DNA of 64,000 bases from IDS-8 sp040902105 (GTDB taxonomy: Bacteria > Pseudomonadota > Gammaproteobacteria > Steroidobacterales > Woeseiaceae), in contig JBBDXW010000001.1 in the NCBI GenBank assembly GCA_040902105.1, positions 1-64,000 on the forward strand. The letters are read 5' to 3'. How positions within the stretch are numbered: the stretch's first letter is position 1; each line of letters starts with the position of its first letter. Made by a program: the position numbers and the translations under genes. Shown here piece after piece: positions 43,411 through 51,545 of the stretch. A model generated the notes under the pieces. It was not told the DNA's origin and made no database searches. It saw nothing but the letters and a program-made list of their open reading frames with translations.

Positions 43411-44157
43411 ATGCGTTTTTGTCTAACGTTGGTGCTCGCGCTGTCGAGTTTTGCGGCGCTTGCACAGTCGAGCGAGGTCGAACGGAAAATCACCGAGGCG
43501 ATGACGAATGAAGGGCGGCCGGAAGCCGACGTCATCCGCGACACGGATCGCCTGCCGGTCGAGACGCTGACGTTTTTCGGCTTGCGAGATGACTTGCGCG
43601 TGCTCGAGTTGCTGCCCGGCGGCGGCTGGTATACCCGGATTCTGGCTCCCGTGCTGCGGCAGAACGGCGAGCTGTATGTTGCAATCGGTACCGGCAACGT
43701 CAGCCAGAACCTGCTTTCCGAGCCGGGCTTCGATCATGTGCAGGTCGTCGACATCGGCGTCGGCATGGAACGAACCGGGCCATTCGGCACCAACTTTATT
43801 CCACCCTTCGATTTCGGCCTGACCGACATCGATCTGGCTCTGACCTTCCGCAACATGCATAATTTCACGCCCGAAGGCCGGGCTAACCTCAACGCCGCCG
43901 TGTTCAAGGCGCTGAAATCCGGCGGTTTCTACGGCATCAAAGACCATTCGCGCCGGCACATGGAGCCCATGACCCATGAGAACCGCCGCCGCGCCGATGT
44001 TGTACAGATCATGAAAGAAGTCCTCGCGGCCGGCTTCGAATTCGTCGATTACAGCGATCTCCACTACAGCCCTGACGACGAACTTCGCTACGAGGTCGGG
44101 CGCAAGACGGTAACAGGCAATACCGACCGCTTTTCGCTCCTTTTCAGGAAGCCGTGA
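43411..44157 (+). CDS. Exported methyltransferase-like protein
   Basis: A 248-residue protein with a clear signal peptide (MRFCLTLVLALSSFAALAQ) followed by a class I SAM-methyltransferase-like fold: VLELLPGGGWYTRILAPVL (glycine-rich loop), LALTFRNMHNFTPEGRANLN, and LKSGGFYGIKDHSRR. Export to the periplasm is odd for a SAM-dependent enzyme, because SAM is cytoplasmic; such predicted exported methyltransferases exist in proteobacteria with unknown roles. A repeat-like GAAAAGGGGTCAGAGA abuts the ATG. Flanked by maiA (divergent) and puuD. Confidence 0.8.
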   Translation: MRFCLTLVLALSSFAALAQSSEVERKITEAMTNEGRPEADVIRDTDRLPVETLTFFGLRDDLRVLELLPGGGWYTRILAPVLRQNGELYVAIGTGNVSQNLLSEPGFDHVQVVDIGVGMERTGPFGTNFIPPFDFGLTDIDLALTFRNMHNFTPEGRANLNAAVFKALKSGGFYGIKDHSRRHMEPMTHENRRRADVVQIMKEVLAAGFEFVDYSDLHYSPDDELRYEVGRKTVTGNTDRFSLLFRKP

Positions 44158-44268
44158 AGCCCCGGCCCTGGACCGGCTATAATGAAGACGGCCCCAATTG
44201 ACCCTGTACCGGTTTACCAATCTGACGTATCCTCGCGCTCCCTTTGAATTGCGGGTTCAGGTCCGCAT

Positions 44269-45030
44269 ATGTGTGCCAAACCAGTAGTCGGCGTGCCGGC
44301 CGACCGGCGGGTCCTGAACCCTCATCCGTTCCATATGGTCGGGGAAAAGTACCTGACCGCGATTCGCGACGGCGCCGACGCGCTGCCCGTTCTCATTCCG
44401 GCACTTGGATCGAGCGTCGAACCGGATGAACTCCTGGCGCACTTCGACGGCATCCTGCTGACCGGCAGCCTGTCGAATGTCGAGCCGCAGCATTACGGGG
44501 GGGAGCCCAGCAGACAAGGCACGTTGCACGATCCGGCGCGCGACGAGACAACTTTGCCGCTGACGAAACGGGCGCTCGCGTCCGGGGTGCCGCTGCTTGC
44601 GTTGTGTCGGGGCTTCCAGGAATTGAACGTCGTGCTCGGCGGCACCCTGCACCAGCTCGTCCACGAAGTGCCGGGCTACCGGAATCACAAGGAGAACCCG
44701 GACGATCCGCTGGACCAGCAGTACGGACCTGCGCATTACGTCAATCTGATGGCCGGCGGACTGCTGCGCGCATTCTCGGGTACTGATCGGGTGCAGGTGA
44801 ACTCGCTGCACTCGCAGGCGGTTGCGAAGCTTGCTGAAGGCGTCACTGTCGAGGCAGTTGCCGACGACGGACTGGTCGAGGCGTTTCGAGTCGACACGGC
44901 CGATGCGTTTGCACTCGCCGTGCAGTGGCATCCGGAATGGCGCGTGACGGAGAACGAATTTTCAATGGCGATTTTCAGGGCATTCGGGGACGCATGCCGT
45001 GAACGCGCCGCAAAACGTAATCAGAGATAA
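44269..45030 (+). CDS. puuD: Gamma-glutamyl-gamma-aminobutyrate hydrolase
   Basis: A 253-residue class I glutamine-amidotransferase-like hydrolase. The nucleophile is Cys113 in LLALCRGFQELNV (E. coli PuuD Cys114), and the base is the His of QWHPEW. It splits gamma-glutamyl-GABA into glutamate and GABA, the last step of the Puu pathway. It is followed after 8 bases by a PuuA-type synthetase, the same pairing as in E. coli puuA-puuD. No clear ribosome site is seen at the ATG. Confidence 0.9.
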   Translation: MCAKPVVGVPADRRVLNPHPFHMVGEKYLTAIRDGADALPVLIPALGSSVEPDELLAHFDGILLTGSLSNVEPQHYGGEPSRQGTLHDPARDETTLPLTKRALASGVPLLALCRGFQELNVVLGGTLHQLVHEVPGYRNHKENPDDPLDQQYGPAHYVNLMAGGLLRAFSGTDRVQVNSLHSQAVAKLAEGVTVEAVADDGLVEAFRVDTADAFALAVQWHPEWRVTENEFSMAIFRAFGDACRERAAKRNQR

Positions 45031-45038
45031 GGTGGCAC

Positions 45039-46373
45039 GTGAGTGAAAAAGAAATATTTCAAGACTGGTTTAAGAAACACAGCATAGAAGACGTCGAAGC
45101 AATCGTGCCCGACATGGCGGGCGCGGCGCGCGGAAAACTCCTACCTGCCGACAAATTCGGTTCTGGCGACATGAAGATGCCGGAGGCGGTGTTTGCGCAG
45201 ACGGTTTCCGGCGAATACGTGATCAATGCCTCGAACGTCGAAGATCGCGACATGTGGCTCAAGCCCGATGCGTCGACCCTGCGGCCAGTGCCCTGGGCCA
45301 CCGATCCCGCCGCATCGGTATTTCTCGACTGTTACCGAAAGGACGGCTCGCCCGTCGCGACTTCGCCGCGTCACGTACTGCGCAAGGTGCTGTCATTGTA
45401 CGAAGCGAAGGGATGGAAGCCGGTGGTCGCTCCCGAAGTCGAGTTCTACCTGATCAACCCGCATTCCGACGCCAACGCAGAAGTGGAGCCGCCGGAAGGC
45501 CGGCTGGGCAGAACGGACATGTCACGGCAGCCGTACAGCATCGATACGATGAACGATTTCGACCCGTACATCAACGACGTGTACGCCTACTGCGAAGCGC
45601 AGGGAATTCGTATCGACACGCTGTCACAGGAAATGGGTCCGGCGCAGTTCGAGATCAATTTTCTCCACGGCGATGCCATTGCACTCGCGGACCAGGTATT
45701 CCTGTTCAAGAGAACGGTGCGCGAGGCAGCGATCGAGCACGAGATGCACGCGACGTTTCTTGCGAAGCCGATGTCGGAAGAAGCCGGCAGCGCGCTGCAC
45801 ATTCATCAAAGCATCGTCGATATCGCCGACGGCCGCAATATTTTCTCGACGGACTCGGGAGAGCCGAGCAAGTATTTCTATTCGTTCCTCGGCGGTCTGC
45901 AGCGCTACATGCCGGAGGCAATGCTGATCTTTGCCCCGTACGTGAATTCGTACCGGCGTTTCCTGAACTCCTGGGCATCCCCTGTCAATCTCGCCTGGGC
46001 GATCGACAACCGCACCGCCGGCCTGCGCGTGCCCGAGTCTTCGCCAGAAGCGCGCCGCATCGAAAACCGGCTCGCGGGTTCCGACGTGAATCCGTACCTC
46101 GCGCTGGCGGCCAGCCTGGCCTGCGGCTACCTCGGGATGATCGAAGGTCTGGATGCGAGCGAACCCATCACAGGCAGCGCCTACGACACGCCCTTCATGC
46201 TGCACCGGCACATCTACTCCGCCATCGAAGCGATGAAAAAAAGCGATGCGATGCGGAAAACCTTAGGCGACAGTTTCGTCACACTTTATTGCCTGTTGAA
46301 AGAAGACGAGGAACGCGAATTCGAGGAGATCATCACGCCGTGGGAGCGTGAGATCCTGATGTTTAATGTCTAG
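45039..46373 (+). CDS. puuA: Gamma-glutamylputrescine synthetase (PuuA/glutamine synthetase family)
   Basis: A 444-residue glutamine synthetase homologue. Motifs: APEVEFYLINP, QEMGPAQFEINFLHGD, GSALHIHQSI, NSYRRFLNSWASPVNLAWAI, RTAGLRVPES and RIENRLAGSDVNPYLALAAS, as in PuuA and other gamma-glutamylamine synthetases. It glutamylates putrescine with ATP in the first Puu step. GTG start with AAGGTGG close by. It is operon-linked to puuD and has a paralogue at 15342. A long hairpin (46396-46475) follows the stop and may be its terminator. Confidence 0.9.
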   Translation: MSEKEIFQDWFKKHSIEDVEAIVPDMAGAARGKLLPADKFGSGDMKMPEAVFAQTVSGEYVINASNVEDRDMWLKPDASTLRPVPWATDPAASVFLDCYRKDGSPVATSPRHVLRKVLSLYEAKGWKPVVAPEVEFYLINPHSDANAEVEPPEGRLGRTDMSRQPYSIDTMNDFDPYINDVYAYCEAQGIRIDTLSQEMGPAQFEINFLHGDAIALADQVFLFKRTVREAAIEHEMHATFLAKPMSEEAGSALHIHQSIVDIADGRNIFSTDSGEPSKYFYSFLGGLQRYMPEAMLIFAPYVNSYRRFLNSWASPVNLAWAIDNRTAGLRVPESSPEARRIENRLAGSDVNPYLALAASLACGYLGMIEGLDASEPITGSAYDTPFMLHRHIYSAIEAMKKSDAMRKTLGDSFVTLYCLLKEDEEREFEEIITPWEREILMFNV

Positions 46374-46395
46374 CACGGAGTTACTTTTGACGACG

Positions 46396-46475
46396 CAGGA
46401 GCGCCGTCCGGGGGTATTCCAGTCGCTCAGACACGGGAAACTCGCTTTGTGGAACACCCCTGGACGGCACTCCTG
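46396..46475. terminator. Long hairpin after puuA, probable terminator or palindromic repeat
   Basis: Arms 46396-46421 and 46450-46475 are complementary over 26 bases with a few mismatches (CAGGAGCGCCGTCC against GGACGGCACTCCTG). The loop is about 28 bases. It lies 22 bases past the puuA stop. There is no T-run, so Rho-independent termination is not certain; it may be a member of another repeat family. The rest of the gap to 46902 holds family A copy 4 and nothing else recognisable. Confidence 0.6.
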
Positions 46476-46558
46476 CTGGTGCCAGCGACGAGCGGATTCG
46501 ACGTTAGCAGAGGCCGCCTGGTCGCGGTGAGCAATCCGGTTGCCGCAGTTGGCAGGAC

Positions 46559-46743
46559 GCATTGTTCATGAACGGCACAACGTTTCAGCGGAGTCTCGCT
46601 TGGGGAAAGGGCTTTTCAGGATCGTCACAAACAGGGATGTTTGTGCGAAGCCCCCATGGATGGGTTCACGGCGTTCCTGAAAAGCCCTTTCCCCAAGCGA
46701 GACTTCGCTAACCACCAACCTCAACCGTTCATGAATAATGCGG
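46559..46743. repeat. Palindromic repeat family A, copy 4
   Basis: Termini are GCATTGTTCATGAACGG at 46559 and CCGTTCATGAATAATGCGG ending at 46743. Stem arms 46588-46621 and 46675-46708 pair over 34 bases with one mismatch; the stem sequence differs from other copies, while the loop 46622-46674 is the conserved one. It lies in the gap between puuA and the SpuC-like gene. Confidence 0.92.
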
Positions 46744-46902
46744 CCGCGGGAGAACATTTTTCTACATAGGCGCCGGAACCGGCCGATTTCAGATCATGAC
46801 CGCCAACGGACCGCGAGATTGCCAGTGGCTATCATTGCGTAATCAGATTGAACAACAACGGCAGTCGCCGCTTCGCCTGTGTTGCCTGATGAGGATAAGG
46901 AA

Positions 46903-48270
46903 ATGTCAGTTGTAGCAAAACGGTCGGCCTCGGAATGGCAGGACCTCGACCGCGATCACTACCTGCATCCGTTTACGGACTATAAGGATCTGGGCCTTAA
47001 AAAGAGCCGGATCATCACTCGTGCGGACGGTGTTTACATCTACGATGCGGACGGCAACAAGATCCTGGACGGCATGTCGGGGTTGTGGTGCGTGAACGCC
47101 GGATACGGGCGCGAGGAACTGGTCGAGGCGGCAGCGCGCCAGCTGCGCGAACTGCCTTACTACAACAGCTTTTTCCAGTGCGCGCATCCGCCGTCGATCG
47201 AACTGTCGCGCATGCTGAAAGAGGTGACGCAGCCGCAGTTCAATCGCGTCTTCTTTACCGGGTCTGGGTCCGAATCGATCGATACGATGATACGGATGGT
47301 GCGCCGTTACTGGGAACTGATGGGACAGCCGGAACGGCAGACGATTATTTCGCGCGTCAATGCCTACCACGGATCGACCGTTGCAGGCGCGAGCCTCGGC
47401 GGCATGAAACCGATGCATTCACAGGGCGGCACCCCGCTGCCGGGAATCGACCATATCGTCCACCCGTACTGGTTCGGCAGCGACCGCAGCCTGTCGCTTG
47501 GGGAGTTCGGCCTGCAAACCGCCAGGGCGCTGCGCGCGAAAATCGAGCAACTGGGCGTGAACAACGTTGCAGCCTTCGTCGGCGAGCCGATACAGGGCGC
47601 CGGCGGTGTAATCATTCCGCCAGAAACCTACTGGCCCGAGATTCAAAGAGTCTGTAACGAGTACGGGATATTGCTGGTCACCGACGAAGTGATCTGCGGC
47701 TTCGGCCGCCTCGGCGAATGGTTCGGCGCCGATTACTACAACGTGCAGCCGGACCTGATGACCTTCGCCAAGGGGGTCACCTCCGGTTATCTCCCCCTCG
47801 GCGGCGTGATGGTCGGCGATCGGCTCGCCGACGTCCTGATCGACAAGGGCGGCGAATTCTTCCACGGTTACACCTATTCCGGGCACCCGGCATCCTGCGC
47901 CGTCGCGATCGAGAACATCCATATTCTCCGGCGCGAAAGACTGATCGAACGTGTGAAAAACGATATCGGCCCCTATCTGCAGGCCCGTTGGCAGGAGCTT
48001 GCGGACCATCCGCTGGTCGGTGAAACGCGCATGGTCGGCCTGATGGGTGCGCTGGAACTCGTGGCCAGTAAAGCGCCGCTCGAACGCTTCGACAGCAAAA
48101 GAGGGGTCGGCATGCTGTGTCGCGACGTCCTGGTGAACAACGGCCTGGTGATGCGCGCCGTGGGCGATACGATCGTTGTGGCCCCGCCGCTCATCCTGAC
48201 CCGCGACGAGGCGGATGAGCTGATCGAGAAAGCCTGGAAGTGCCTGGACCTGACGCAACAGGCGCTTTGA
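46903..48270 (+). CDS. spuC: Putrescine/polyamine-pyruvate aminotransferase, SpuC-like
   Basis: A 455-residue class III aminotransferase very close to Pseudomonas SpuC over its whole length: EWQDLDRDHYLHPFTDYKDL, LDGMSGLWCVNAGYGREELV, FFTGSGSESIDTMIRMVRRY, YHGSTVAGASLGGMKPMH and the PLP lysine Lys290 in MTFAKGVTSGYLPLG. SpuC transaminates putrescine, cadaverine or diamines with pyruvate. The ATG at 46903 has AAGGAA just before it; a frame from 46879 is open but less likely. Agmatinase follows 39 bases later in the same direction, consistent with an operon. Confidence 0.92.
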   Translation: MSVVAKRSASEWQDLDRDHYLHPFTDYKDLGLKKSRIITRADGVYIYDADGNKILDGMSGLWCVNAGYGREELVEAAARQLRELPYYNSFFQCAHPPSIELSRMLKEVTQPQFNRVFFTGSGSESIDTMIRMVRRYWELMGQPERQTIISRVNAYHGSTVAGASLGGMKPMHSQGGTPLPGIDHIVHPYWFGSDRSLSLGEFGLQTARALRAKIEQLGVNNVAAFVGEPIQGAGGVIIPPETYWPEIQRVCNEYGILLVTDEVICGFGRLGEWFGADYYNVQPDLMTFAKGVTSGYLPLGGVMVGDRLADVLIDKGGEFFHGYTYSGHPASCAVAIENIHILRRERLIERVKNDIGPYLQARWQELADHPLVGETRMVGLMGALELVASKAPLERFDSKRGVGMLCRDVLVNNGLVMRAVGDTIVVAPPLILTRDEADELIEKAWKCLDLTQQAL

Positions 48271-48309
48271 CGCCGCCGCCCATGCGCGGCGCAGGAGGTC
48301 AAACCGGAA

Positions 48310-49281
48310 ATGTCGCTCAAGAAATCCGGCGATCACGCCATCAATCGCCAAAGTCTTTACGGTACGACGAGTGAACCGACGTACGCCGGAGCGCTGTCGT
48401 TCATGCGGCGCAAGTACACGCGCAATCTCGACGGCGTGGATCTCGTCGTGTCCGGAGTGCCGCTTGATACCGCGACAACGAACCGGTCGGGCGCTCGCTT
48501 CGGCCCGCGGGCGATTCGCGCCGCGTCTTCGATCATGGCCTGGGCACGACCCTACGGTATGCCTTTCGATCCGTTCGACCGGCTTGCCGTGATCGACTAC
48601 GGCGATTGCGTTTTCGACTTCGGCCGCCCGGAGTCGGTGCCCGCCGCAATCGAGGATCACGCATTCAATATCATTCGATCCGGCGCCGGCCTGCTGACGC
48701 TCGGTGGCGATCATTTCGTGTCTTACCCGCTTCTGAAGGCGCACGCCCGCCAGCACAGCGCGCCGCTGTCGCTTCTGCATTTCGATGCCCACAGCGACAC
48801 CTGGCCCGATGAGTCAGGTCGCGTGGATCACGGCACGATGTTCCGCCACGCAGCCAATGACGGTATCGTCGATCCGGCGCGGTCCGTGCAGATCGGCCTG
48901 CGCACCACCAACGACGACACCATGGGATTCAACGGGCTCGATGCCCCGTGGGTGCATGCCAACGGAATTGACGCAGTGGTCGATGCGACGAGAGACCTGC
49001 TCGGCGACCGGCCCGTGTACCTGACCTTCGACATCGATTGCCTGGACCCGGCTTTTGCGCCGGGAACCGGTACGCCGGTTTGCGGCGGACTGAACACGTA
49101 TCAGGCGGCAACCATCCTGCGCAAACTCGCGGGCATCAACGTTATCGGTATGGACATTGTCGAGGTTGCGCCGGCTTACGACGTCGGTGAAATCACGGCA
49201 CTGGCCGGCGCGATGCTGGCGATGGAGATGATCTGTCTGTACGCCGGTCGCCCGGGCCAGCGTGGTCTCGCTGCCGGGTGA
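48310..49281 (+). CDS. speB: Agmatinase (ureohydrolase family)
   Basis: A 323-residue manganese hydrolase. Metal ligands: His135 (GGDHF), Asp159/His161/Asp163 (HFDAHSDTW) and Asp241/Asp243 (TFDIDCLDP). It turns agmatine into putrescine and urea, feeding PuuA and SpuC. Guanidinobutyrase or guanidinopropionase activity is possible, since these share all ligands. Family A copy 5 begins at its stop codon and lies between it and the convergent puuR. Confidence 0.9.
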   Translation: MSLKKSGDHAINRQSLYGTTSEPTYAGALSFMRRKYTRNLDGVDLVVSGVPLDTATTNRSGARFGPRAIRAASSIMAWARPYGMPFDPFDRLAVIDYGDCVFDFGRPESVPAAIEDHAFNIIRSGAGLLTLGGDHFVSYPLLKAHARQHSAPLSLLHFDAHSDTWPDESGRVDHGTMFRHAANDGIVDPARSVQIGLRTTNDDTMGFNGLDAPWVHANGIDAVVDATRDLLGDRPVYLTFDIDCLDPAFAPGTGTPVCGGLNTYQAATILRKLAGINVIGMDIVEVAPAYDVGEITALAGAMLAMEMICLYAGRPGQRGLAAG

Positions 49282-49516
49282 ACATTTTTCATGAACGGGG
49301 CACGACGTTTCGGCGGGGTCTTGCCCGGGGGAGGGGCTTTCAGGATCGTCAAAAACAGGGATGTTTTTGCGAAGCCCCCATGGATGGGTTCACGGCGGTC
49401 CTGAAAGCCCCTCCCCCGGGCAAGACCCCGCTTGCGACCAATCTCAACCCGTTCATGAAAAATGCACGCTGGCGGTGGCGGCGTGCCAGTGGGTCAGTGG
49501 GAATAATGCGGGCTAG
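49282..49516. repeat. Palindromic repeat family A, copy 5, inside an older terminus
   Basis: The copy proper is 49282-49465, with stem arms 49313-49345 and 49399-49431 perfectly complementary over 33 bases and the conserved loop 49346-49398. Beyond it, 49501-49516 (GAATAATGCGGGCTAG) is a second, separate right terminus like that of copy 3, so the copy appears inserted in or beside an older one. The CTAG supplies the TAG stop of puuR (49515-49513, minus strand). Confidence 0.88.
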
Positions 49517-50058
49517 AAACTCGGCGGCGTACAGGCGGAGACCACGATGCAGTCTTCGCTGCCCGTATTTCTGAAGCGGTGCGCGAGCCGGCTGTTGAAA
49601 CGGTAGGCGTCGCCGGTGGACAGCGTGCTGACCTGGTTCGCCACGGTAACCTCGAGGCGGCCCTGCAGCACGATGCCGCCTTCCTCGGCCTCGTGGCTCA
49701 GCATCGACTGGCCGGTGTCTGCGCCGGGGCGGTAGCGTTCGTGGAGGATCTGCAATTTACTGTCGAGGAGGTCGCCGCCGACCTGCCGGTAGGAAATCAG
49801 GCCGCTGCCGATTTCGTTCAGTTCGTCGAAACGGTAGAAAAACGTTTCGGCAGTGCCGCCCTGCGACGAGAAGAATTCGGCGAAGGACACGCCCATCGCG
49901 TCCAGCACGCGCTTCAGCAGGCCGAGTGACGGATCCGTGCGGCCGTGCTCGATCAGCGAGATGGTTGCATTGGAAACGCCGGAGCGTGCGGCGAGGCGGC
50001 GTTGCGACAGGCCGTGACGGGTTCGCAGAGTCTTCAGCCGGAGGCCGATGTTATCCAT
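49513..50058 (-). CDS. puuR: XRE-cupin transcriptional repressor, PuuR-like
   Basis: A 181-residue regulator with an N-terminal helix-turn-helix (LKTLRTRHGLSQRRLAARSG and SNATISLIEHGRTDPSL, about 8-62) and a C-terminal cupin (about 105-175, SHEAEEGGIVLQGRLEVTV, RFNSRLAHRFRN). It matches E. coli PuuR in length (185), order and the C-terminal ending (CTPPSF against HTPTTF). It represses Puu genes and releases on putrescine. It is divergent from puuB; candidate operators lie between them. AGGAGAG precedes the ATG. Confidence 0.92.
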   Translation of the reverse strand: MDNIGLRLKTLRTRHGLSQRRLAARSGVSNATISLIEHGRTDPSLGLLKRVLDAMGVSFAEFFSSQGGTAETFFYRFDELNEIGSGLISYRQVGGDLLDSKLQILHERYRPGADTGQSMLSHEAEEGGIVLQGRLEVTVANQVSTLSTGDAYRFNSRLAHRFRNTGSEDCIVVSACTPPSF

Positions 50059-50078
50059 TTCGCTCTCCTGTTGAATCG

Positions 50079-50155
50079 TTAAATATAGTCAACAACCATT
50101 AACACGACAACATTAAATTCAACAACTTATATGTAAACGTTTAAATATTGTTAAC
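50079..50155. promoter_or_regulatory. Candidate PuuR operators between puuR and puuB
   Basis: An AT-rich 126-base divergent promoter region holds three related sites: TTAAATATAGTCAACA (50079-50094), TTAAATTCAACA (50113-50124) and TTAAATATTGTTAAC (50141-50155). They resemble the E. coli PuuR box AAAATATAATGAACA. Their location between puuR and puuB suits shared repression. Confidence 0.6.
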
Positions 50156-50184
50156 TATGCAAGGCTAGGGTACCCTGACCGGCC

Positions 50185-51465
50185 ATGCACGCCTCGTCTC
50201 AACACGCGAATTCCTACTACGCGGCAACGCGCCGCGAGTGCACCGACTACCCGCGACTCGCGGGTGGCGTCCGAGCCGATGTGGCGGTGGTCGGCGCGGG
50301 GTTCACCGGGATTTCCGCGGCCCTGAGCCTCGCGGAACGCGGCTACGACGTTGTCGTAGTCGAAGCCCACCGGGTCGGCTGGGGCGCGTCCGGACGTAAC
50401 GGCGGGCAACTGATCGACGGCTTCGTCGACGTCGGGAAGATCGAGAAACGGCTCGACATCAGCGCCGCCAACCTTGCCTACCGGATGGGACTCGAGTGCC
50501 GCGACCTGGTGGTCGAGCGAATACAGCGTTACGGTATCGATTGCGACCTTAAATTCGGTCTCGTGGATCTCGCCCTGAATCAGCGGGACCTGGATCATTT
50601 CCAGAGCGAGATCGAGCGCAAGATCCGTTGCAACTACCCGCACAAGATGCAGTTCGTGCCGAAAGAGGAGATTCGTTCAGTCGTCGGCTCCGACCGCTAC
50701 ATCGGCGGCCTCGTGAATTCCGGAAACGGCCACCTGCACCCGTTGAACCTTTGTATCGGTGAAGCCAGCGCTGCCGCGCAAGCGGGCGTCAGGATTTTCG
50801 AGCGGTCGCCGGTCACACGGATCCGGCACGGGAGCAGTCCCATCGTCGAAACGGCAGACGGGAGGGTAGAGGCCGGAAAAGTCGTGCTCGCCGGCAATGC
50901 CTATCTGGGTCGCACCGAGCCGAAGCTCTATGGTGCCGTGATTCCGGCCGGCAGCTATATGATCGCAACCGAAAAACTGGGCGCGGAACTTGCGTCCGAG
51001 CTGTTGCCCCGGGACATGGCGGCCTGCGACCAGCGCGTCGCACTCGACTATTTTCGACTCTCGGCGGACAAGCGCCTTCTGTTTGGCGGCCTTTGCAACT
51101 ATTCCGGACGCCATCCCAAAGACATCGGCGCGAGCCTGAAGCCGAACATGCTGAGAGTATTTCCGCAACTTGAAGAAGCGCGCATCGAGTACCAGTGGGG
51201 CGGATACATCGCCATCAGCATCAATCGCATTCCACAGCTCGGCCGGATCGGGGAGAACAGCTACTACGCACAAGGTTATTCGGGTCACGGCCTCGCGCCG
51301 TCGCACCTGGCCGGAAAGCTCATTGCCGATGCGATCGGCGGCGATTTTGAGAGGTTCGACATCTTCCAGCGGATCGGGCACAGGAAACTGCCGGGCGGAA
51401 AATGGTTCGCTAATCCGGCACTCGCGCTTGGCATGCTCTACTATCGTATGAAAGAGATACTTTAG
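50185..51465 (+). CDS. puuB: Gamma-glutamylputrescine oxidase (PuuB-like FAD oxidoreductase)
   Basis: A 426-residue DAO-type flavoprotein. SYYAATRRECTDYPRL, then DVAVVGAGFTGISAALSLAE (FAD Rossmann motif) and RVGWGASGRNGGQLIDGF match E. coli PuuB. The C-terminal QGYSGHGLAPSHLAGKLIAD is the FAD-closing segment. It oxidises gamma-glutamylputrescine to the aldehyde with release of ammonia and peroxide. It is divergent from puuR and probably under its control. Confidence 0.92.
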   Translation: MHASSQHANSYYAATRRECTDYPRLAGGVRADVAVVGAGFTGISAALSLAERGYDVVVVEAHRVGWGASGRNGGQLIDGFVDVGKIEKRLDISAANLAYRMGLECRDLVVERIQRYGIDCDLKFGLVDLALNQRDLDHFQSEIERKIRCNYPHKMQFVPKEEIRSVVGSDRYIGGLVNSGNGHLHPLNLCIGEASAAAQAGVRIFERSPVTRIRHGSSPIVETADGRVEAGKVVLAGNAYLGRTEPKLYGAVIPAGSYMIATEKLGAELASELLPRDMAACDQRVALDYFRLSADKRLLFGGLCNYSGRHPKDIGASLKPNMLRVFPQLEEARIEYQWGGYIAISINRIPQLGRIGENSYYAQGYSGHGLAPSHLAGKLIADAIGGDFERFDIFQRIGHRKLPGGKWFANPALALGMLYYRMKEIL

Positions 51466-51545
51466 TCGCGGTGCGACACGCCGGGGAAAATGACTGTTGG
51501 AGCCCGTGAGAACGGGCGAACGGGCGACAATTTCAGAGAGGATTT

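Noticed and set aside
44178..44183. TATAAT before puuD as a promoter
   Set aside because: A hexamer is present (CTATAATGA) but no convincing -35 element at the right spacing.
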